Below, piece after piece: positions 58,495 to 64,000 of a stretch of 64,000 bases of DNA. Origin of the DNA: Collinsella aerofaciens. Its GTDB lineage: Bacteria; Actinomycetota; Coriobacteriia; Coriobacteriales; Coriobacteriaceae. The notes beneath the pieces are model-generated. The model was not told where the DNA came from, ran no database searches, and worked only from the letters and a program-made list of their open reading frames with translations. The translations under genes were made by a program, and so were the position numbers. The stretch lies in assembly GCF_028206995.1 (NCBI RefSeq), contig NZ_JAQLFL010000006.1:76714-140713 (forward strand), given 5' to 3'. Positions within the stretch are counted from its first letter, which is position 1. The number at the start of each line of letters is the position of its first letter.

Positions 58495-58619
58495 CGAGGC
58501 CCCGGACCTTTGCTCGATATGAGTTCCGCACGAACAGGAGGCGCCAGTGGCGCCTCCGTCGTGAGCCAGGACTGTCCGAAATAGCGAGTAAAGGTCCGGG
58601 GCCTCGCTACGGGGCGGCC
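58482..58619. mobile_element. 138-bp palindromic element with 35-bp inverted ends
   Basis: The 35-nt ends (58482-58516 and 58585-58619) are inverted copies with a single mismatch: GGCCGCCCCGTAGCGAGGCC then CCGGACCTTT-n-CTCG. The centre has a perfect hairpin GGAGGCGCC-AGT-GGCGCCTCC, extended by CACGA/TCGTG. Nearly all of it can fold into one long structure. It ends 12 nt from the nrdD stop. No ORF of note inside. MITE-like or a large processing hairpin. Confidence 0.7.
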
Positions 58620-58630
58620 TGGGATGGTTA

Positions 58631-60853
58631 TTAGAGATGCAGCACGCGGTCGCGGATCTCCTCGGTTCGGCCCTGGTTCCAGAATTGAGTACCGATGTAG
58701 CCGCACGTACGACGGGCGACATTCATCTTCTCCTGATCGCGGTTGCCGCAGTTGGGGCACTCCCACACCAGCTTGCCGTCATCCTCGACAATCTTGATCT
58801 CACCGTCGTAGCCGCACACCTGGCAGTAATCGCTCTTGGTGTTGAGCTCGGCGTACATGATGTTGTCGTAGATGTACTGCATCACGCGGATGACAGCCTT
58901 GAGGTTGTCCTGCATGTTGGGAACCTCGACGTAGGAGATGGCACCGCCCGGCGAAAGCTGCTGGAACATACCCTCGAACTTGAGCTTGTCGAATGCGTCG
59001 ATCTCCTCGGACACGTGGACATGGTAGCTGTTGGTGATGTAGCCCTTGTCCGTCACGCCCGGGATGATGCCAAAACGACGCTGCAGGCACTTGGCGAACT
59101 TGTAGGTCGTCGACTCAAGCGGGGTACCGTACAGCGAGAAGTCAATATCGCTTTCGGCCTTCCACTCGGCGCACTTGTCGTTCATGCGCTGCATGACGGC
59201 CATGGCAAACGGCGTGCCCTCCTTCTCGGTGTGGCTGTGGCCCGTCATGTACTTGACGCACTCGTACAGGCCGGCATAACCCAGACTAATGGTGGAGTAA
59301 CCGCCCACGAGCAGCTTGTCGATCGTCTCGCCCTTCTTCAGACGAGCGAGGGCGCCGTACTGCCACAGAATCGGTGCGGCGTCAGAAAGCGTACCCATCA
59401 GGCGCTCATGACGGCACAGCAGGGCACGGTGGCACAGCTCAAGGCGCTCGTCGAAGATCTTCCAGAACTTATCCATATCCTGGTGCGAGCTCAGCGCGAC
59501 ATCGGGCAGGTTGATGGTCACGACGCCCTGGTTAAAGCGACCATAGTACTTGGGCTTGTTCGGGTCGTAGTTCAGCGCGTTGGCAACGTTGTTAAAGCCG
59601 TTGCCCGAGCGGTCGGGCGTCAGGAAGCTGCGACAACCCATGCAGGTATAGCAGTCGCCGTTGCCCGCGGTCTCGCCCTTCGACAGCTTGAGCTCGCGCA
59701 TCTTCTTCTCGGAGATGTAGTCGGGAACCATGCGCTTGGCGGTGCACTTGGCAGCCAGCTGGGTCAGGTAGAAGTACGGGGAATCCTCGTGAACGTTATC
59801 GTCCTCGAGTACATAGATAAGCTTGGGGAATGCCGGGGTAATCCAAACGCCGGCCTCGTTCTTAACGCCCTCGTAGCGCTGGCGAAGCGTCTCCTCCACG
59901 ATCATGGCAAGGTCGTGCTTCTCCTGAGGCGTACGGGCCTCGTTAAGATACATAAAGACCGTCACGAACGGCGCCTGGCCGTTGGTGGTCATAAGGGTCA
60001 CGACCTGATACTGAATCGTCTGAACGCCGCGACGGATCTCGTCACGCAGGCGGTCCTCAACAACCTCGCGGACCTTTTCGGGAGATGCGGAAACGCCGAG
60101 CTCCTCGAGCTCGCGGGCGACCTCGCCGCGAATCTTTTGACGGCTCACCTCGACGAACGGGGCAAGATGGGTCAGCGAAATCGACTGGCCACCGTACTGG
60201 GAGGAAGCAACCTGGGCGATGATCTGCGTCGCGATGTTGCAGGCGGTCGAGAAGCTGTGCGGCTTCTCAATCAGCGTACCCGAGATAACAGTACCGTTCT
60301 GGAGCATATCCTCCAGGTTCACCAGGTCGCAGTTATGCATGTGCTGGGCAAAGTAGTCCGAATCATGGAAGTGAATCAGACCCTCATTGTGGGCATCCAC
60401 AATCTCCTGGGGCAGCAACACACGCTGAGTCAGGTCCTTGGAGATCTCGCCGGCCATGTAGTCACGCTGAACGGAATTGACGGTCGGGTTCTTGTTGGAG
60501 TTCTCCTGCTTGACCTCTTCGTTGTTGCACTCAATCAGCGACAGAATCTTGTCGTCGGTCGTGTTCTTCTGGCGCTTCAGGCTCTGAACATAGCGATAGA
60601 TGATGTAATGGCGAGCGACCTCGTAGCAGTCGAGACGCATAATCTCGTCCTCGACCAGATCCTGAATCTCCTCGACCGACACGGTGTGCCCCGCGTTCTC
60701 GCATGCCTCGGCGACGTTTTGTGCCGCGTAAACCACCTGGCAGTCGGTAAGACGAGAGCTCTCCTCGACCTCCAAGTTTGCGGCGCGGATGGCATTGACG
60801 ATCTTATCGATGTCAAAGACAACCTCGGTGCCGCTGCGCTTGATGATCTTCAT
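58631..60853 (-). CDS. nrdD: Anaerobic (class III) ribonucleoside-triphosphate reductase
   Basis: A 740-aa enzyme: N-terminal ATP-cone (MKIIKRSGTEVVFDIDKIVN), HFHDSDYFAQHMHNCDLVNL, catalytic Cys regions (GDCYTCMGCRSF, LCHRALLCRHERL), C-terminal zinc site CQVCGYDGE...CPNCGN, and the glycyl-radical motif RRTCGYIGTQFWNQGR. It makes dNTPs without oxygen. Start 60853 is the family start. NrdR boxes precede it. Confidence 0.95.
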   Translation of the reverse strand: MKIIKRSGTEVVFDIDKIVNAIRAANLEVEESSRLTDCQVVYAAQNVAEACENAGHTVSVEEIQDLVEDEIMRLDCYEVARHYIIYRYVQSLKRQKNTTDDKILSLIECNNEEVKQENSNKNPTVNSVQRDYMAGEISKDLTQRVLLPQEIVDAHNEGLIHFHDSDYFAQHMHNCDLVNLEDMLQNGTVISGTLIEKPHSFSTACNIATQIIAQVASSQYGGQSISLTHLAPFVEVSRQKIRGEVARELEELGVSASPEKVREVVEDRLRDEIRRGVQTIQYQVVTLMTTNGQAPFVTVFMYLNEARTPQEKHDLAMIVEETLRQRYEGVKNEAGVWITPAFPKLIYVLEDDNVHEDSPYFYLTQLAAKCTAKRMVPDYISEKKMRELKLSKGETAGNGDCYTCMGCRSFLTPDRSGNGFNNVANALNYDPNKPKYYGRFNQGVVTINLPDVALSSHQDMDKFWKIFDERLELCHRALLCRHERLMGTLSDAAPILWQYGALARLKKGETIDKLLVGGYSTISLGYAGLYECVKYMTGHSHTEKEGTPFAMAVMQRMNDKCAEWKAESDIDFSLYGTPLESTTYKFAKCLQRRFGIIPGVTDKGYITNSYHVHVSEEIDAFDKLKFEGMFQQLSPGGAISYVEVPNMQDNLKAVIRVMQYIYDNIMYAELNTKSDYCQVCGYDGEIKIVEDDGKLVWECPNCGNRDQEKMNVARRTCGYIGTQFWNQGRTEEIRDRVLHL

Positions 60854-61078
60854 CCTCTTGCCTCTTTCGCATCGTAGCCTCATCGCGCTTCAGAGCCAAA
60901 CGATACCCGGCAGGGCTTGCCCCTGTCTTGCGGCGCCGTCGCGCAATCTGTGTTCTCGATAAACCATAAGCCTCCATGCGGACATTCCCTGGAGCCGATC
61001 AAGCGGCTCAAGGACACGTTCAAAAGAGGCAGTTAAGGTCTTCGTTCTCTGTCCGCCATCTATCATACGACAAAGACG

Positions 61079-61126
61079 CATCTATATCCTGTATTCTTTT
61101 TTTAGGTCAAACACAACATATAGTGT
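61079..61126 (-). promoter_or_regulatory. nrdD promoter with tandem NrdR boxes
   Basis: On the minus strand ACACTATATGTTGTGT (61126-61111) is a near-consensus NrdR box, directly followed by TTGACC (-35, 61110-61105), 18 nt, TATAGA (-10, 61086-61081). Exactly 32 nt downstream lies a weak second box, ATACAGGATATAGATG (61094-61079), overlapping the -10. Spacing of 31-32 nt is the known NrdR layout. The leader to nrdD is about 220 nt with no riboswitch recognised. Confidence 0.8.
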
Positions 61127-61167
61127 TTCAGCAGGTCAAAGCAATTAGTCATTTTGCAGACGCATTA

Positions 61168-61241
61168 AAAATGAGGGGTTCTTGGCAAGTCGGTAAAACG
61201 TTACCAACACGGCTACCTGCATGGCAGTTATAAAACCCCCT
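61168..61241 (-). other. Structured element upstream of the nrdD promoter
   Basis: AGGGGTT (61174-61180) pairs with AACCCCCT (61234-61241). Inside are TTGGCAAG and CGTTACCAA around GGTAAAACGTTACC (61182-61207). On the minus strand the structure is followed by ATTTTTAATG, so it may end a transcript from the tRNA side. The inner motif resembles the one at 29858-29881. The remaining gap 61242-61447 holds no gene. Confidence 0.45.
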
Positions 61242-61447
61242 TAGTCAAGCCGCTGACAAATCCTACCAAAACCAAGCCGCTCACGCCAAAAGAATCCAAA
61301 AGATTATGCTTGACCAACATGTTGCGGTCACGATCGGCCAGGACGTATGCAATCTGCCGGCACCTCTACGGGACGCGAAGACCATCGCGTACAGACCTTG
61401 GATCAATATTTGGTGGCTTATTTGGCGGCGTGCTTGGTGGAAAAACA

Positions 61448-61479
61448 AAAACAGCCCAGAGGACATAGTCTCTGAGCTG
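61448..61479 (-). terminator. Terminator 3' of tRNA-Val
   Basis: CAGCCCAGAG (61452-61461) pairs with CTCTGAGCTG (61470-61479), one mismatch, and on the minus strand it is followed by TTTTTGTTTTT. Confidence 0.85.
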
Positions 61480-61487
61480 CGAACATT

Positions 61488-61562
61488 TGGTGGGCGTTAG
61501 AAGATTTGAACTTCTGACCTCTTCCGTGTCAGGGAAGCGCTCTCCCCCTGAGCTAAACGCCC
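61488..61562 (-). tRNA. tRNA-Val (GAC)
   Basis: On the minus strand the 75-nt sequence starts GGGCGTTTAGCTCAGG and ends ACGCCCACCA with encoded CCA. D-arm GCTC/GAGC, anticodon loop CTGACAC (anticodon GAC), and T-arm GTTCAAATC are in place; the acceptor stem pairs GGGCGTT with AACGCCC. It is followed by its own terminator and lies 3 nt from tRNA-Gly, so the two form one transcript. Confidence 0.95.
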
Positions 61563-61565
61563 AAA

Positions 61566-61641
61566 TGGAGCGGACAACGGGGCTCGAACCCGCGACCCCA
61601 ACCTTGGCAAGGTTGTGCTCTACCAACTGAGCCATGTCCGC
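61566..61641 (-). tRNA. tRNA-Gly (GCC), copy 1
   Basis: A 76-nt tRNA on the minus strand: GCGGACATGGCTCAGTTGG at the 5' end, anticodon loop TTGCCAA (GCC), T-arm GGTTCGAGCC, acceptor end GTCCGC plus TCCA with encoded CCA. Identical in sequence to the two copies at 63695 and 63921. Confidence 0.95.
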
Positions 61642-61782
61642 TTACGGGGATTAAGCTTACGTGATGCCCGCATCCTATGCAAGAACTTTTTTTGAAAAGT
61701 TTTCCAACGCCCTCGCTAACCTCGCGAAGACATCAGCCACCACGGAAGGTGTAGGCAAACGCAAATTCGCCGCAAAAGGCCC

Positions 61783-63516
61783 CTACAACTCAGCGAGCAT
61801 GATCCAGGCAGAGCTGTCCTGCGCGAGCCTGCCGTCTGCAAGCGGTGATGAGGTGAGCAGGACCCTGCCCGCCGGCAGCCCCACGGGTGCTGCGCCGAAG
61901 TTCGTCACACACGCCCAGCCGTTGTCGCGGCGATAGGCGATGACGCCGCCCTCAGCGCCCTCGGCACCATCCGCAAGGCTGGTGCGCCCGTCAAGATCGA
62001 GCCACGCAAGATCGTTGGCGCACCCGCGCAGCTTGCGCCGCAGCCAGAGGGCGTCACGATAGAGCGCAAGCATCGATGTCGGGTCCGCTTCTTCCCTATC
62101 GGCAGCGTAATCGGAAAACCATGCAGGCTGCGGCAGATGGGGCGCCGCATCGGCGTCCGCCGGCGAAAACCCAAACGATCCGCCCTGCGCGGGATCGTCC
62201 GCCGCCACCCACGGCAGGGGCACACGACAGCCGTCGCGCCCCTTCTCGCGCTTCGGTCCGTGCGTATTGGTCGCAGTGGGATCTTCGAGTACAGCCCACG
62301 GGATGTCAGCCACCTCAAAAAGGCCGAGCTCCTCACCCTGATACACGTATGCCGAGCCCGGAAGCGCCAGCTCAAGCAAAAGGGCCGCCCGCGCGCGGCG
62401 CTCGCCGAGTTCACGGTCCTCGTCATAAGACGACCCGTCGCGTAAGAGCCAGTCGAGCGCAATCTGGTGGTAGCGCGTCGCCTTGATTTGCGGCAGGGCA
62501 TAGCGCGTCGCCACGCGCGGCACGTCGTGGTTGGAGAGTACCCAGGTCGAGGCGGAATCGGATTCGACGGCTGCCTTCAAGCCCTTCTCGATTGCAGTGT
62601 GCATGTCATCATAGGTCCAAGTGGCCTTGGCGAACTCAAAGTTGAATGTCTGGCCAAGCTCGCTGGGGCGCGCGTAGAGATACTGGCGCTCGGGCAGCAC
62701 CCACGCCTCGGCAACGGCGCTGCGCGGCGGATTATAGCGGTCGAACACGCGGCGCCACTCGCGATAGATCTCGTGGACCTCGTTGCGGTCCCACAGCGGA
62801 TGGGTGCCGTCGTCAACCATGTCATCGCCCTCGGCGAGATGCCACCGGTCGAGGTCATCGCGGTCGAGATCCTTGGCAAGACCGTGCGCCACATCAATGC
62901 GAAAGCCATCGACGCCTCGATCGCTCCAAAACGTCAGGACGTCGCAAAAGAACGCGTGAACCTCGGGGCATGACCAGTCAAAGTCCGGCTGCTCGGGCGT
63001 AAACATGTGCAGATACCACTGACCGTCCGCGACACGCGTCCAGGCGGGGCCGCCAAAGTTGGCATTCCAATTGGTGGGAGGCAACTCGCCGTGCTCGCCG
63101 CGACCATCGCGGAAGATATAACGAGCGCGCTCGGGCGATCCGGGGCCAGCGGCAAGAGCGGCTTTGAACCACGGGTGCTGGTTGGATGAATGGTTGGGCA
63201 CGATGTCGACGATGACCTTGATGCCGCACGCGTGAGCCGCAGCGATCATGTCATCGAAGTCGTCAAGCGAGCCGAGACGTGGATCGACATCGCAGTAGTC
63301 CGCCACATCATAGCCACCATCGACAAGAGGCGATGGGTAAAACGGGCTCAGCCAGATGGCCTCGATACCCAGCCGCTCAAGATAGTCCATCTGCTGGGTA
63401 ATGCCCGCGATATCGCCCAGACCCGAACCAGTCGAATCCTTAAACGAGCGCGGGTAGATCTGATAGATCGCGGCATCGGACATCCATGAGCGAGAAGAGG
63501 ACTTTTCTGTAGCCAT
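61783..63516 (-). CDS. GH13 alpha-glucosidase (oligo-1,6-glucosidase type)
   Basis: A 577-aa alpha-amylase-family enzyme: AAIYQIYPRSFKDSTGSGLG, region I DIVPNHSSNQHPWF, region II GFRIDVAHGL with the nucleophile Asp, acid/base Glu in AVAEAWVLPE, region IV VLSNHDVPR. The calcium/isomaltose-type GDIAGITQQMDYLERLGI is typical of GH13 subfamily 30/31-like glucosidases. No signal peptide, so it hydrolyses imported oligosaccharides. Start 63516 (MATEKS) follows GGGAGG. It sits between identical tRNA-Gly genes. Confidence 0.9.
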   Translation of the reverse strand: MATEKSSSRSWMSDAAIYQIYPRSFKDSTGSGLGDIAGITQQMDYLERLGIEAIWLSPFYPSPLVDGGYDVADYCDVDPRLGSLDDFDDMIAAAHACGIKVIVDIVPNHSSNQHPWFKAALAAGPGSPERARYIFRDGRGEHGELPPTNWNANFGGPAWTRVADGQWYLHMFTPEQPDFDWSCPEVHAFFCDVLTFWSDRGVDGFRIDVAHGLAKDLDRDDLDRWHLAEGDDMVDDGTHPLWDRNEVHEIYREWRRVFDRYNPPRSAVAEAWVLPERQYLYARPSELGQTFNFEFAKATWTYDDMHTAIEKGLKAAVESDSASTWVLSNHDVPRVATRYALPQIKATRYHQIALDWLLRDGSSYDEDRELGERRARAALLLELALPGSAYVYQGEELGLFEVADIPWAVLEDPTATNTHGPKREKGRDGCRVPLPWVAADDPAQGGSFGFSPADADAAPHLPQPAWFSDYAADREEADPTSMLALYRDALWLRRKLRGCANDLAWLDLDGRTSLADGAEGAEGGVIAYRRDNGWACVTNFGAAPVGLPAGRVLLTSSPLADGRLAQDSSAWIMLAEL

Positions 63517-63655
63517 GGGGTGCGCCTCCCTTGCAACGAGGTTTTGCGAGATGTCCACGATGATACGCTCAAAGCTAACATTCGCGGCAAATAACACCAC
63601 AGCCACGCCCCAAAACACTCGCCCCCTCTCGGGTTCGAGCCCAGGCGATGGGTAC

Positions 63656-63686
63656 GAAAAAGCCCGGCTACCGTAGTAGTCGGGCT
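63656..63686 (-). terminator. Terminator 3' of tRNA-Gly copy 2
   Basis: AAGCCCGGCTAC (63660-63671) pairs with GTAGTCGGGCT (63676-63686), one mismatch, followed on the minus strand by TTTTTCG. It ends the tRNA transcript before the GH13 gene. Confidence 0.8.
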
Positions 63687-63694
63687 GTTGTGCT

Positions 63695-63770
63695 TGGAGC
63701 GGACAACGGGGCTCGAACCCGCGACCCCAACCTTGGCAAGGTTGTGCTCTACCAACTGAGCCATGTCCGC
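63695..63770 (-). tRNA. tRNA-Gly (GCC), copy 2
   Basis: Same 76-nt sequence as copy 1: anticodon GCC, CCA encoded. It is the last tRNA of a Gly-Cys-Gly minus-strand array ending in the terminator at 63656. Confidence 0.95.
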
Positions 63771-63812
63771 ATATGTAAAACAAAACGGGCGCCGGAGCGC
63801 CCGGATGTTGCC

Positions 63813-63886
63813 TGGAGGCGAAGCCCGGATTCGAACCGGGGGTAAAGGCTTTGCAGGCCTCTGCCTTACCACTTGGCCACTTCGCC
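63813..63886 (-). tRNA. tRNA-Cys (GCA)
   Basis: A 74-nt tRNA on the minus strand beginning GGCGAAGTGGCCAAGTGG, anticodon loop CTGCAAA (GCA), T-arm GGTTCGAATCC, and acceptor end TTCGCC plus TCCA with encoded CCA. It lies between two tRNA-Gly copies. Confidence 0.95.
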
Positions 63887-63920
63887 AAAAAGGACCGCTT
63901 GAGACGATCCGGAAATGCAA

Positions 63921-63996
63921 TGGAGCGGACAACGGGGCTCGAACCCGCGACCCCAACCTTGGCAAGGTTGTGCTCTACCAACTGAGCCATGTCCGC
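63921..63996 (-). tRNA. tRNA-Gly (GCC), copy 3
   Basis: Same 76-nt sequence as copies 1 and 2. Its 5' end is 4 nt from the window edge, so further tRNAs of the array may lie beyond. Confidence 0.95.
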
Positions 63997-64000
63997 TTGT

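Noticed and set aside
58637..60877. 746-codon plus-strand frame across nrdD
   Set aside because: Antisense shadow; the minus strand has all class III reductase motifs.
63632..63652. tRNA T-arm-like GGGTTCGAGCCC on the plus strand
   Set aside because: No D-arm, anticodon arm or acceptor stem can be built around it.
1..64000. CRISPR array
   Set aside because: No run of regularly spaced identical repeats was seen; the direct repeats found are few and irregular.

Overview
The window looks like a chromosomal piece of a Gram-positive, high-GC gut actinobacterium of the class Coriobacteriia, most like Collinsella. This is inferred from gene content and style: strong AGGAGG-type ribosome binding sites, DUF3793 next to flavodoxin, an anaerobic class III ribonucleotide reductase, L-lactate dehydrogenase, and many short intergenic hairpins. 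No rRNA or other taxonomic marker is present, so the genus is an inference.

Left part (1-13.4 kb): a HigBA toxin-antitoxin pair, then a diaminopimelate (DAP)/lysine block. A lysine (L-box) riboswitch leads into an in-frame lysA-dapA fusion, followed by dapB and dapH. A divergent M20 amidohydrolase and a distal class I aminotransferase could supply the remaining acetylase-branch steps. Also here are a nucleoid-associated protein, a DUF2974-type hydrolase, ldh and glutamine-dependent nadE.

Middle-left (13.5-30.5 kb): two lineage-type hypothetical proteins, ettA, an sdpRI-like regulator/immunity pair without a toxin, tcdA, tatD, a MITE-like inverted-repeat element, sugar kinase and HAD genes, and deoC. 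A 3.6-kb cassette follows, flanked by imperfect direct repeats of the pgi 3' end plus its terminator. It carries an unknown protein, a catalytically intact ClpP-like protease and a VirD4/TraG-like ATPase without a membrane anchor, and no integrase. This is the strongest candidate for an undescribed or accessory system. Then come pgi and an orphan iron-alcohol-dehydrogenase N-terminal domain.

Middle-right (30.6-46.5 kb): an SOS-controlled Y-family polymerase/YolD pair, a large sortase-type surface protein, a metal-binding HMA protein with a CsoR-like operator, DUF3793 plus flavodoxin with an iron-box-like site, an amino-acid ABC transporter, endonuclease IV, two oxidoreductases separated by two copies of an 81-bp hairpin repeat with compensating stem changes, a PanE-like reductase and a secreted protein.

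Right part (46.5-64 kb): metY with a long leader encoding a 17-aa peptide, a divergent LysR regulator, rnhA, a Gfo/Idh/MocA oxidoreductase with acylphosphatase, a Fur/PerR gene broken by an in-frame stop, a UreE-like/SlyD-like pair without urease genes, an M19 dipeptidase, a DUF45-type metallopeptidase, folE-HD-folB, nrdG and nrdD with NrdR boxes, a GH13 glucosidase, and five tRNA genes (three Gly-GCC, Val-GAC, Cys-GCA). Several strongly palindromic intergenic elements (58222-58301, 58482-58619, 20650-20877, 6370-6467) are not explained by the genes.
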